Positions 50,150 to 61,429 of a stretch of DNA of 64,000 nt are shown one piece after another (positions within the stretch are counted from its first letter, which is position 1; each line of letters starts with the position of its first letter). The translations under genes and the position numbers were made by a program. A model generated the notes under the pieces. That model saw nothing but the letters and a program-made list of their open reading frames with translations. It had not been told where the DNA came from and did no database searches. Source of the stretch: Tachypleus tridentatus (taxonomy: Eukaryota; Arthropoda; Merostomata; Xiphosura; Limulidae); assembly GCF_004210375.1 (NCBI RefSeq), contig NC_134837.1, positions 155,847,310 through 155,911,309 of the forward strand, in the 5' to 3' direction.

Positions 50150-50222
50150 AGAAATATATTGGTGACTATTCATCCTTCATTTGAGTTGGATGAGTAGATT
50201 GTATAGTCACCAATATATTTCT
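50150..50222. repeat. Hairpin with perfect 20-bp arms
   Basis: Arms 50150-50169 (agaaatatattggtgactat) and 50203-50222 are exact inverted copies. The 33-base loop contains a further catcc/ggatg pairing. Confidence 0.85.
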
Positions 50223-50329
50223 GTAATAGGCAGTTTGTGTCTATTTCGCAGTCAACCTAGTATGAGTGAATAATCTGTTTATCAAAGAATAAACTTTGTT
50301 GTCGTACGGAAGTTTTCATCAAAACTGTC

Positions 50330-50597
50330 TGTTTTTTTAATTTTACGCAAAGCTACACGAAGGCTATCTGTGCTAGCCGTTTCTAATTTAGCAGTGTAAG
50401 ACTAGAGGGAAGGCAGTTAGTCATCACCACCCACCGCCAAATTTTGGGCTACTCTTTTACCAACGAATAGTGGGATTTACTGTGACATTTTAACGCCCCA
50501 CGGCTGAAAGGTCGAGCTTGTTTGGTGTGACAGAAATTTGAAGCTGCGGCCCTCGGATTACGAGTCGAGTGCCTTAGCCACCTGGCCATGCTGGGTC
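50330..50597 (-). mobile_element. SINE group A, full length
   Basis: Minus-strand copy from the reversed tail (tttacgcaaagctacacg) to the reversed head (ccacctggccatgctgggtc). The B-box is mutated (aaatttgaagctgcggc). Confidence 0.92.
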
Positions 50598-50779
50598 AAT
50601 CACCAAAATCTAGAAGCATTTTTTGTTTACCTATTAATGTAGAGAAAGAACAAGTCCGGTACTCAAATTTGCTTTTCTGACTCATAAATGGTTAACTGTG
50701 ATGTAATCATATAATCTTAACATCTTTCATCAGGTTACAAAGGTTGGAAAAATCAACTATTTCTGTACACCTTTATCTT

Positions 50780-50936
50780 GGCCCGGCATGGCCAGGTGGT
50801 TAAAGCACTCGACTCGTAGTCCGAAGGTTGCAGCTTCAAATCCCTGTCACACCAAACATGCTCGACCTTTCAGCTGTGGGGGGCGTTAAAATGTTAGGGC
50901 AATCCCATTATTCGTTGGTAAAAGTGTAGCCCAAAC
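50780..50936 (+). mobile_element. SINE group A, 3'-truncated
   Basis: Intact consensus 5' end (ggcccggcatggccaggtgg), mutated B-box (gcttcaaatccc), body to agtgtagcccaaa, then unrelated sequence. Confidence 0.9.
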
Positions 50937-51360
50937 GTCAAACGATTGATTGACCAATCAATCAACGGTAAATTTATGAACTTAAAACGTAAAAATCTGG
51001 GGATCGGTCCCCGTTTTGTACAGATTAAAGATAACTCATTTTTTAACTTTGCACTAAAACAAAACACGCAAACAGTTAGTGCTGTGTTTTTTAATAGCTG
51101 CTTAATATTCACCAGTATATCTTTTTTAGTGGCCGCTTGTGTTTAACTGCTGTTAAAATATCATTTGTGTATAGGTATTGGCTATTTTGTTTTGGTCTGT
51201 GTTTATTTCACTAATTGACTGTGTTACGTATTGTAACTTGAAATAGCCTTATACTGAAATACACTGTAATTTGGATTTAGAAGTTAATTAAATGTCGATG
51301 TATATCAGGTTTATATTTGTCAACAAAATTGATACACACAATTTTCTTCCTCAGCACAAA

Positions 51361-52852
51361 TATACTCTTCAAAAAAAGAAACTTAAAAGGCAAAATATGA
51401 GACAAATTGTTAACAAGTTTATTCCGGGTAGTTCTGTATGACATGTGTGAAACTTTGCACATTCACTGCTGAACATCCAAAGTCTGCAAAGGCGAAGTTC
51501 ACGCTCACTAGGTGAAGTTTAACGTAACTCAACGTCAATAACGAGTATGCCCCCCGTGAGCATCAATAATTGCTTGGCATCTCCTGCCCATGGAAGCGAT
51601 GAGATGACGACTCACATCTTGTGGAATGGCTGTCCACTCAGCCTGCAAAGCTGCTGCAAGCTGAGGTAGAGTCTGCGGTTGAGGTTGTCGCCGTCGCAAA
51701 CGTCGGTCCAACTCGTCCTAAAGATGTTCGATGGGGTTTAATTCTGGTGATCGGGAGGGCCAGGGAAGAATGTTGATGTTGTGGTGTCTCAAGAAGACAG
51801 TGGTGAGTCGGGCTGTGTGAGGACGGGCGTTGTCATGTTGAAAAACGTCGTTGACGTTCACCATAATGGGTTGCACATGGGGCCTAAGAATCTCGTCGAC
51901 GTATCGTTGAGCCGTAAGATTCCCTCGAATGTGCAAAAGGTCTGTTCTGGCATTGTAGGCGATGGCAGCCCACATCATGACGCTGCCACCACCAAATCTG
52001 TCAACATCCTGCACACAGTTTGCTGCAAAACGTTCACCTCGGCGACGGTAAACACGGGTCTTTCCATCCTGCCTACGAAGCATAAAACGTGATTCATCGC
52101 TGAACCAAACATGCCTCCATCGTCGATGAGGCCCTACCCGATGTGCCCGAGTCCACTGCAGCCGTGCTTGACGATGTTGCTGGGTGAGGATGACGTCTCT
52201 GACTGGACGTCGAGGTCGGATTCCTGCATCTCGTAGACGGTTGCGTACGGTCTGATCGGAAACCCTACGCAGCCCTGGGATGGTTGAGGCAGTAGACGTC
52301 GCAGTGGTGGTCCTATCCCGAAGGTGACGTAACCGGATGTTGCGATCTTGTGCGGGCGTGGTCACACGAGGTCTGCCAGATCGTGGACGGTCACGAGTTG
52401 ATCCATGTTGTTGGTGACGATTCCATAGCCTTGTGATGGTACTTGGGTGGACATTCACAGCTCTGGCAACATCTGATCGAGATTCGCCTGCTTCCAAGCG
52501 ATCAATGGCGTTGTTGCGTTGTGCTTCAGTCAGTCTTGGCGTAACTGTATTGCGTGTTGGTGGCTTAACACTGAGCTATGGAAACCGAGAACCCGTCACT
52601 TTTATAGGGATTTTGCACATGTTGCACTTGCAGAACATGCAGATCTCTCAAACAAATTTATTGGACACGCATGCGTTTTGGCGAAAAATCCGGTGTTTTC
52701 CTCCGTTTTTAAAGTGCACAACTTTTATTGTCATTTTGGTCTGACAATCAGTGCCTTAACACGTGTAACATCACATACTCTGAGCTTGTACCGTTATTAA
52801 ATATATTTCTCTTTAAAATATACCTTTTGTGTTTCTTGTTTTGAAGAGTATA
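51361..52852 (-). mobile_element. Tc1/mariner (DD34E) element with terminal inverted repeats
   Basis: The terminal inverted repeats at 51361-51390 and 52823-52852 match at 27 of 30 positions (each begins tatactcttcaaaa read inward). TA occurs at both junctions, as expected for Tc1/mariner insertion. The element is about 1.49 kb and holds one transposase gene on the minus strand. The coding part is clearly richer in GC than its flanks. Confidence 0.92.
51535..52542 (-). pseudogene. Tc1/mariner transposase, one nonsense codon and lost start
   Basis: It cuts and pastes the element using a DDE core. The frame runs without a shift for 335 codons from 52542 to the TGA at 51537-51535, the usual family length. 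It begins ACG followed by PRLTEAQRNNAIDRL, where relatives have ATG, so the start appears lost; the next reading block, at 52497, begins with TTG rather than ATG. The N-terminal helix-turn-helix is SRSDVARAVNVHPSTITRLW. A GRPR motif follows. Catalytic residues, counted from 52497, are D134 (WFSDESRF), D222 (HDNARPH) and E257 (SPELNPIEHL), with 34 residues between the last two. Directly after IEHL, a TAG (51720-51718) replaces the usual Trp. The remaining 60 codons are intact (DELDRRLRRR to HGGHTRY). Confidence 0.93.
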
Positions 52853-52859
52853 TATTTTG

Positions 52860-53925
52860 GCATACAAACAATAATACAATTTATAATAACGGCCATTACA
52901 TGTAATGATTTGTATAGAAAAGTTTTACGAACTTACAAACAATGTTGAGTATTCTACCTGGTCTAGAACTGAATATTTTATGGACGGTTCACGATGGGAG
53001 GGTTAATATCAGTACAGCTTACTTAACGGGTAGTTAGCTAGTTTTATATTCTTGGCTGGTCTCACGCCGTGTACAATCTTACTTTTCAATGGAGAAGACG
53101 TATAATGCCCTCCTAGAAATATTAATGTCCGAAGTTAATTAAATGTCTATAACGTTCGAAATAAACGTTCCTGCTCAAATGTCTGTAGTTTCCCGATTGA
53201 TTAGTGTTTATCGGTTATAGCTTCCGAGATTTGTAGTATACTGACTGCAGCAAACCAGCAGTATAAAACTGTCTCTCCGCGTTTCATTGGCTATCTTTTA
53301 TAAGATTGAGAGGACACTTTTTTTAAATTTTATTTAAGGCAACAATACCAGTATTTATATACATATAAACATTGTTGACTCTTACGCTCGAGAATTGTTC
53401 ACAAATGTAGTAATAGACAATAATTTCTAAATACACTTTTAACAGTATAAGTAAAATACACATTAATAAACACGTATTTAACTAAAACATCAATATTAAA
53501 GAACATTTTCGTTAATAAATCCGTTACAACTGACTGACTGTTAAATCTTCTAAGGTATTTATTACTACAGGAATAGTTAAGTGAAACTTTACTACTGGCT
53601 AAAAGTAATTTTAAAATAAAATACTATATAAAGTGTTGGTCATCAATAGTTAAATATTACGTAGGTATTATTTACTTTATGTAGAAGAATAACAAAAATA
53701 TTTTAGTAATTAATGTATGCTATTAATTTACCTGTAAACAACCAGATGGTTAGTCGCTAGTTATCAGCATTACAAAGCATTAAATAAACTTTTTTCTTTT
53801 TGTCGAAAAATGGCCGTACATATCGAGAGAACGTATTGCAATGAAAACTTTGAATTAACTTACATCACACAGGCTTCATCCAAAATATAACTCTATAACA
53901 ACTTATTCAATTCGATACTTTCCTG
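52860..53925. other. AT-rich non-coding stretch
   Basis: No domain-bearing open frame and no recognised element. Confidence 0.55.
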
Positions 53926-53929
53926 TCCT

Positions 53930-54300
53930 GGCGTTCCCTGTTATAAAAAGAAATGTGACAGCATAAATGGAGGGTGACATTCTTTGTGAAGAACGTATGA
54001 AACTTTAAAAATATACGACAGTTTAGTGACAGCATTGAAGCAGTTATGTTCTGAGTAAAAAGTGTAAGAACATTGATAAATAAAAACAGGCTAATCATAG
54101 CACCACAATAATGTTCTATGTAAAAGAGAGTGAGAAACGTAGAAATGTAAAATAAATTGGCGACTACAGCGTTAAAGTAAACCTGTATGTTATTATATTT
54201 ATATATGTATGTAAAATTGAGAAACAGGTAGGAATATAAAATCAGATTTGTGACAGCGTTCAAATAGTTATGTTTGATGTGAAAAGCGTGTTAAACGTTA
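53930..54300. repeat. Decayed satellite monomers
   Basis: Motif gtgacagc followed by an A-rich tttaaa/ttcaaa block and tatg recurs at 53955, 54026, about 54157 (degenerate) and 54250. It is preceded by gagaaa-type and aatataaaa-type blocks. These match the 70-bp unit at 55421-55790 loosely. The minus-strand open frame 54263-53907 is a reading of this repeat. Confidence 0.5.
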
Positions 54301-54799
54301 TATATATTTCATTCAGGCAGTGGCACTGCCTGTTTAGGGATGGGTCGGATAGTTCACCACAATAGTATTTTAAATATCTTCTTAAGATCATTAAAGATTT
54401 ACAATACTATATACGGTGCGTCTTGTATAACAATATCTATCTAATGACAGTCATAAATTTTGGGGATTTCTGTAAATGTTACCGCAATTAATTTGAATTT
54501 CTTGTTTCTTCTGCTTCGGTTTCTCTATTACTCAGAGCTCAAAACAATTGTGTCAACCAATGTTAATGAGCAAACTTAGTTTTATTAGTATTATTAAGTA
54601 GTATTAAATATTTATATATATCTAATTGTAGTGTAAACGATGTTATTACTCCTTGTAACTAGCTTTCTTTTAATTAAAAAAGTTAAGTACAGGGTGAAAC
54701 AGGAATTACCAGCCAATAATAGATAAACAATAAATATTGCTGTAGGAACCTCATTGTATTTAGAACTTGAATTTGAATCCAACATTTCTTGTATATTGA

Positions 54800-54928
54800 T
54801 GATGTTGTTGTTTTGAATTAAGCACAAAGCTACACAATGGGTTATCTGTGCTCTGCCCACCACGGGTATCGAAACCCGGATTTTAGCGTTGTAAGTCCAC
54901 AGATATAGCACTGAGCCATTGGGGGTCA
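54800..54928 (-). mobile_element. SINE group C with 10-bp TSD
   Basis: Complete minus-strand copy: reversed tail (ttgaattaagcacaaagc), reversed B-box (gggtatcgaaacccgg), reversed head end (actgagccattgggg). The direct repeat tgtatattga is at 54790-54799 and 54929-54938. Confidence 0.92.
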
Positions 54929-54944
54929 TGTATATTGAAACTGC

Positions 54945-55395
54945 GTTAAAAAAACAAGCGTAGAAATAAAAACTTTATAAAAAAAAAAGAAGTAACTGCA
55001 GGGATGGCTAATATAAGGTTTTAAAAAATGCAAACAAGATAGCAGGTATAGTATTTTCATCATTCTATATTATAGCACAGTTAGGAAGTAAGAATGCACA
55101 TTATTCACTTGCAATTTAGTTTAATTTATCCTGTTTTTTGTGCTCATATTTTATTACATTGTGTGCTTGTACTATTGTCCAGCTATAATGCAAAAACCAG
55201 CCTTACTGTCTTGTTTGCATTGTCTTTTAAGGATTGATATTAATCATTTCTACATTTACTTCCTTTTTGAAAAGTATTTCTTTACTTGGATATATATCAA
55301 ACAAGTTGTTGACAATATTAAAATGTAATTGTATTTTATGCTAAGATAATTAAAAAAATGTAAAAACGTAAACAGATTAATAACTGTGAAAATAA
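54945..55395. other. AT-rich non-coding stretch
   Basis: The 62-codon frame at 55140-55328 is hydrophobic AT-rich noise. No gene recognised. Confidence 0.5.
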
Positions 55396-55420
55396 AATGA
55401 TGTGCCATATCAAGTGCAAA

Positions 55421-55790
55421 GAAACGAGTAAATATAGAAAAGCTTGGTGACAGCTTTAAAATAGAATAATGATGTATGTCAAGTGCTTGAGAAATGTGTA
55501 AATATAGAAAAGCTTGGTGACAACTTTAAAATAGAATAATGATGTATGTCAAGTGCTTTAGAAATGTGTGAATATAGAACAGCTTGGTGACAGCTTTAAA
55601 ATAGAATAATGATGTATGTCAAGTGCTTGAGAAATGTGTAAATATAGAAAAGCTTGGTGACAACTTTAAAATAGAATAATGATGTATGTCAAGTGCTTTA
55701 GAAATGTGTGAATATAGAACAGCTTGGTGACAGCTTTAAAATAGAATAATGATGTATGTCAGGTGCTTGAGAAATGTGCAGATATATAGG
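55421..55790. repeat. 70-bp satellite array, alternating unit types (140-bp higher order)
   Basis: Five units begin at 55441, 55511, 55581, 55651 and 55721 (agcttggtga), exactly 70 bases apart. Units alternate between type A (gacagctt, gcttgagaaatgtgtaaat) and type B (gacaactt, gctttagaaatgtgtgaat). A1 matches A2 and B1 matches B2 better than neighbours match each other. The last unit decays from about 55780. Confidence 0.95.
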
Positions 55791-55873
55791 AACGGATTAG
55801 TAACACCCAAACATATCATACATTTGTCTGTAACTTATACTACATATATAATATGCATATACCCGATGTGTGT

Positions 55874-55875
<2 letters not shown>

Positions 55876-55911
<36 letters not shown>
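55876..55911. repeat. (TA)n microsatellite
   Basis: Uninterrupted TA run of about 17-18 units. A degenerate satellite motif (gtgacagc at 55922) follows. Confidence 0.95.
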
Positions 55912-55914
<3 letters not shown>

Positions 55915-55999
55915 TAGATAAGTGACAGCATAGAAGCACTGTTGTAAGTTTTATTATGATGTTAAAAGAAAAATATCGTAACAACATCAACGTATAGGT

Positions 56000-58110
56000 A
56001 TCTTCTCTGTTATAGAGACAAGAAACTCGCTTTAAACTATGAAGGTTATGATGATAAAACCTTTGTCAAAATAAAGAACCGAAAATTGTATATTATTTGG
56101 TGATAATTTTTATAATAAATCATTATGTCTGTATAATTTCAATACCAGCTGGAAATAACTTCGGTGAGGTTTTTATGTGTTCAGTCGTGATTCTCTTAAT
56201 ATTAAGTGATATTGTGTGATTGATATTATGTTTTACGTATAGATGAAAGGAAACAAGGGTGCTTTATTGTGAACCTGGACATCGTCTGTTATATGTAACG
56301 TATTCATGTTAGGCATTTCTGAGGAAAATGATTTTTGATACACTTCGTAAAGTACTTCTATCATATTAGTATTTGTTATCTATTATATTAAATATAAATC
56401 ACAAGGATGTCGTCTTTTCAACAAGTTTAAAGCACTAAAGTTATGTCCACAGATTTAGGTGATAAACAGTAGTGGTTTTAAACAGGTTAATTAATGATTA
56501 ACTAATTATGTGTGAATGATATTTTGTATTGTAAGTGTACATTATTTTAAGACACACGTTTTATGGCACTTAACCACAAATCCTTTAAAAGTACGTAGAT
56601 GGAGAAAAGCCCCTTTGTGAAATCACTACTCTATCTTATCATGAATTCTCAAAAGCTCGTACTAGACCTATTTTTATCACAACTTGTATTAGTTCAATGC
56701 GCTTGACAGTTCAGTTTTCGAGTGTTTTCATTGTCTTTGGAAGAAATGAAAGTTTATTTTCCTTGCTGTATATTGTCTGAAATAACAGACACGTCTGAAG
56801 ACCCTAAACATTAAGTTTTCTGTGTGAATCCAACGCTATTGTGCTATGCAAAGTTCTTTTTTTTCTTAGTTTGTACAATGATGGAGAGATGTTTTCTTGG
56901 AGATCGCAACTACGATGTTATTTACAGCTGTGAACACTAATAACCTCATTAAGAAAAAAAAAAGGGTCAAAGGTTCCAAGACTGTATTGCCTTGGTCGGA
57001 ATCGGTATTCCCTTTTGAATGACTCTCAGGACTGAACTAACAACTTGTAATTAATGACACTAGCTTTCAACGGCGTTTATAGGCCCTTCAATGATGGAAT
57101 GTATAGTTGGTTATCAATAATTTATTTGGCTTGGCCTTTCTGAGGTTACCCAGGGGATTATTTAAAATTTAAAAATACAGTTTAACCGAATTAAGGTATT
57201 CGTATAGACTCATAATTTTTATAAATATTATTTTGATAAGTGTATTTAGCGCTCTGTTGGGATCGAGTCAGCATCTAACTCTTCGAATTTCATATACAAT
57301 GTTTCGGGCGTCCTGTAACGGTGTGGGAAAATTGTTCACAACTTAGCAACCAGAATTGTTTTTTGTAAGAACAAGTCAGCTATCCATTGAGATCGTGCTT
57401 TCCACATCCGGTGTAGGGGAGTTTAGCGCAAATCACGTGACTAAAACAATCTCGAAGACGCAGATTTTGGAGATCCTGTAGTTGAATAATCATACCAATT
57501 ACGAACAGAAATAACGAATCGTACCTTGTATGATAAACATGGTTGTTCCAATGGAGGAGTGATGATGAACTTTGAATATGTTGTCGAGATTATTTCACTT
57601 TCTTATTATTTCCAACCAAAATGAAAGAACCACTCAGAGACTCTTGCCTTTTTTGGAATCTTAATCTCATGCATGGTCTGTGGCAAAAGAAAGAAATAAG
57701 TGAACCTTATACGGTCATTGACGTGCTTCTAGATTTAACTATGTTCACATGAATTTGATTTTTTTTTCACCTTATCAGTTTTAGGTCAACAGGCGTCTTG
57801 TTTATTTTCGGTAGAATACTTTTTTCTTCTTCTACAAAATCTATTATGTTTCGAATTGTGTCGTCACCAGGTTGAACCTTACTTAATTAGAAAAACATGC
57901 ATTCTCATAGCTACCCGCAGCTGAATTTTGGCTTTTTTTAATTCGTATTTTTACTACTATTACTACTACGCTTTAAGACTTCCTTTGTGATCATGCCATC
58001 GACTTTTCTTCGTATGCTCATGCTACGGTATGTAGGCACTGTTTCCTTTGTACCCCTACAATTACATACCCGTAAAACTCGTGTAATTAGGGCTGCCGAG
58101 TCAAGAGACA
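56000..58110. other. Non-coding stretch, nothing recognised
   Basis: No recognised element. Overlapping open frames on both strands at 57938-58297 (64 codons minus, 60 codons plus) lack any known domain. The minus frame contains NCRGTKETVPTYRSMSIRRK. Confidence 0.45.
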
Positions 58111-58544
58111 AACGTTGGCCTTTTATGTGCATAAAAATAGCTCGAGGATAGAATATGGTTTGGTGAAACTCGAAGGCAGAAAGGATTATTCAACTGGACA
58201 TTCCGGCCAATCACTGGCCCATGTCTCGTTGATATTTGAACCAACGCTCACGTCATCACCTCAGGCCTCAATACCAGAGCTCTTTAGGCCTTTGTAGTCT
58301 TCTGTAATAATTTTGTATTCTTTTTGTCTGTTTACGTGCGATTCCCAACAGGAGTGAAGCAAGATACGCCACGTGATGTTAGTGAAGAAGGTAATATATT
58401 TGTCCTTTGCACTTTAGTATTCCTTGACCAACTCTCTCTTCTCCTCTTTACACACAAATATACGTATACAGAGAGGTGTGAAGCTAACAGGAGAAAAGGA
58501 GGTTTAGTAAACAAATTGGAGCTGTTTTTTTCACATATTGAGTT

Positions 58545-58662
58545 GTCCCCCGCTGGTACAGCGGTAAATATATGGATTTACAAAGCTAAAATTAGGGGTT
58601 CGATTTCCCTCGGTGGACTGAGCAAGACAGCTCGATGTGGTTTTGATATAAGAAAATACACA
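58545..58662 (+). mobile_element. SINE group B with 13-bp TSD
   Basis: Val-like head with A-box side (ctggtacagcggtaaat), B-box (ggggttcgatttccc), short tail block and CA-rich end. The direct repeat cacatattgagtt at 58532-58544 and 58663-58675 is perfect, though its first bases overlap the CA tail. Confidence 0.93.
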
Positions 58663-59003
58663 CACATATTGAGTTTGCTGTTATTGGCTAACTGTGATTC
58701 TGTTATCCTTTTTAACTCGTATTCACTTTATGTATTGAACCAATAATTATTTAACATACTCATATTTCAACTTTTTCAAAAAAATATTGTTCTAATAAAT
58801 ATAAAAACGTATTGTTGGGTGAATTTTAAACCTAGACTGACTAAGGAAATGTACGGGTATACTTCTTATATTGTTGACCTATAAAACGTGGAAAATATTC
58901 ATAGTTTTGTAGTCACATTCGGCTACTAATAAGAAGTGGGGTTTCACCAAGGAAAAACCATTCAGAGTACACTCACTCTACATATTAATTCTGTACTGTC
59001 CAT

Positions 59004-59368
59004 GGCCCGGCATGGCCAGATTTTTATGGTGTTGTATACCTTAATGTTTGTATTGTAAGCGACTGCTTTAAATATTGCTCGACTCGTTTATTTTGAGTTG
59101 TAGTCGAGGTGGTTAGGGAGCTCGAATCGTAATCTGAGGGTCGCGAGTTCAAATGCCTGTTACACCAAACATACTCGCTCTTTCAATCGTGGGAGCGTTA
59201 TAATGTGTCATTTAATCCCTCTATTTGTTGTTAAAAGAGTAGCCCGGGAATTGGTGGTGGATGGCGATGAGTAGAGACTTGCCCTCTAGTTTTACACTGC
59301 TAGATTAGGGACGGCTAGAGCAGATAGCCCTCGTGTAGCTTTGCGTGAAATTCAAAAACAAACAAACT
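59004..59368 (+). mobile_element. SINE group A with an 88-bp insertion in its head
   Basis: The consensus 5' end (ggcccggcatggcc) is followed by about 88 unrelated bases (59018-59105). The head resumes at aggtggttagggagctcg and continues through the B-box, full body and tail. Confidence 0.88.
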
Positions 59369-59429
59369 GTACTTTGAAATATATTATCTCCCTTATTAAA
59401 CTCTTGTACTTAACTTCTAGATGTTCATT

Positions 59430-59690
59430 ATTTGTTTGTTTCAGAATTTTGCACAATTATATGTGCGTCGCCGTTCTTCATTCTGAAATGACAGACTAGA
59501 AGAAAGGCATCACTCATCGCCAACTTTTGGATTACCCTTATCTGGTCGAATAGTGAAATGTATTTAACCGTAACTCTTCCAGTACACCCACGGCCCAAAA
59601 GTGCGGAGAGCGTTTTTGCGGAAACAGGTCGTGAATCATGAATCCTCAGGTTCATATTTCAGAAACTCGTAACTGGTTGTTCGCCCTTGG
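59430..59690 (-). mobile_element. SINE group A, strongly diverged
   Basis: Reversed body blocks remain readable (gcatcactcatcgccaactt, acacccacggcccaaaagtg), with scattered deletions. Its open frame (59655-59428) is not a gene. Confidence 0.6.
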
Positions 59691-59699
59691 CTCTCTCTT

Positions 59700-61425
59700 C
59701 ATGAACCCACCTGGTTTTCTTTCATCGCTTGACTGATGAATATAAGCAGCTAAATAAAATTTGTGCAAAACTAGCATTAAGTTATTTTAATTTAATTGCA
59801 AAAGGGTATTGACAACTTAATATTTGGTGAAATTTCCTACAAAAAATGCTTTCAATTAACGTAAGCAAACCATATTTTAGTAGATTGCATAAGCTTATCA
59901 AATGATTCTCAATCATTCGATCTTATTGGCAAAACTTGAATACCTAAAAATTTTATTATGTGTTTACCTTATTATATCTGGATGCATAGATTTTCTAATA
60001 ATTCATTGTTTATGATCTTAAACATAGGATATATAGACATTTCTTTCGTGTTTCGTATTTAAGAGGACTAAACAATGTCAAGAAGGCTGAGTGCATTTTT
60101 ATAACGATTGTTTAATATGCTAATCGGCTAGTCTCGTGATAACCACAGCAGGTATAAAGTAGCGGTGGAACTGAATGCACTAGAACTAAATTTTGACTCT
60201 GTTTGTCACGTCGTTAGTAGCATGATGCTGCCAAAAATTATAGGTTTGAGAAAGGCTGGTTACAGTTCTTCCAGATGCAAATATTCATACACTCAAATCA
60301 CAAAAACATGTCCAGAACAGGAATGTAGAATTTCCAAGACAATAATATCCCACGACCTTTAATGCCACTGGAAAACAAAAGAGCGTGGATCAACGTAGGA
60401 CATTAGGACCACCCGAAAAGATACCTTGTTGAATCTTGAAACAGATGTAAATCTGCGAACAGAAAGGTCAATAGCAAAATCTATCCATGTATTCTAGACA
60501 TCAGTACACAATATAACCAAGAATAATCTCATTTTTGGAAAAGTGACCCATGTTACATGTGTACATGTTGTTTCCACAACTTATGCAGGAAAGGAAGGCT
60601 GACTACATGAAACTGTGAACGGTGCCATGCCGGTGAAAAATAGCAGTACATGATGATACTGGATGAAGGGTACTTGAAGCTAGATAACTGTAACAAGTCT
60701 CGTTGTACTTTTTACCAGCGAATAGGTGAATAAAATTTCAAAATAGTGCAAGGCATGTCGCAATATTTTTTCTTTAGGGATTTATGATCATTGTTGGATA
60801 GTGTGCATGTGGCAAATCAAGATCAAGAGAGTGAATATAAAGGTCAAGGTGAACTCTACTCACTACCAGTACCAAATTCACGTTCAACCGTCGCATACTT
60901 CAAGCATTTGGAGATGAAACGTGATTTACACTAATCTTTATAAATACTAGCTTGTCAAGTAGCTGACACAGTGACTTTGAAATTCTGTGGGATTGGATTA
61001 TTTAAATGGGCACTTGGAAAATGCTCTTCTCGTACAAAAGACAAATTATGGAAAGCAGCAGAGAGGATTGGTAAGCTTTGGACATGGTAGACTTACGAGG
61101 AGCTCTTTGCAATGACAATATGTATTGCAGGGCTATTTTAAATATGCATAGTTGTTAGAAGAAAAGACGTGACAACATCAACTGCAACGGCGAGGCTTAA
61201 AAATTGTTTTTTATCTAACGTATTAAACCTCTCTATAGCTCGTCATTATCACTAGATTAAGGTTATGTGCATCTTTCTACATCATGGTTTCATAGTTCAT
61301 CAATAAAACATTCCTTTGCTGAAAGGAAGTGAACACGCACTTTTAGTTTTAGGTGTAAAAAATTGTGTGCATTCTGTGTTATTATTGTTATTTTGTTTGC
61401 AGAGAGACATATTTTTTATTGTTTC
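59700..61425. other. Mostly non-coding; weak helix-turn-helix-like reading
   Basis: The frame at 60165-60362 contains IGLRKAGYSSSRCKYSYTQ, faintly like a Tc1 N-terminal helix-turn-helix, with possible downstream shreds to about 61000. No catalytic motif was found, so a decayed transposase is only a guess. Confidence 0.25.
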
Positions 61426-61429
61426 TTAT

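Noticed and set aside
51781-52800. Plus-strand ORFs over the Tc1 element (51781-52092, 52433-52744, 52519-52800)
   Set aside because: Antisense or out-of-frame shadows of the transposase and its 5' leader.
53907-54263. 118-codon minus-strand ORF with hydrophobic segments
   Set aside because: It is a reading of decayed satellite DNA; the Phe/Leu/Tyr richness comes from AT content.
54612-54929. 105-codon minus-strand ORF
   Set aside because: It largely reads through the group C SINE at 54800-54928.
55421-55790. CRISPR-like array
   Set aside because: Units are contiguous 70-bp tandem copies with no unique spacers, in a eukaryotic context.
58324-58746. 140-codon plus-strand ORF
   Set aside because: Its middle is the group B SINE at 58545-58662, and no domain was recognised elsewhere in it.
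60165-60362. Tc1-like transposase N-terminus
   Set aside because: One short helix-turn-helix-like phrase only; no DDE motif or terminal repeats, so not called as a transposase.
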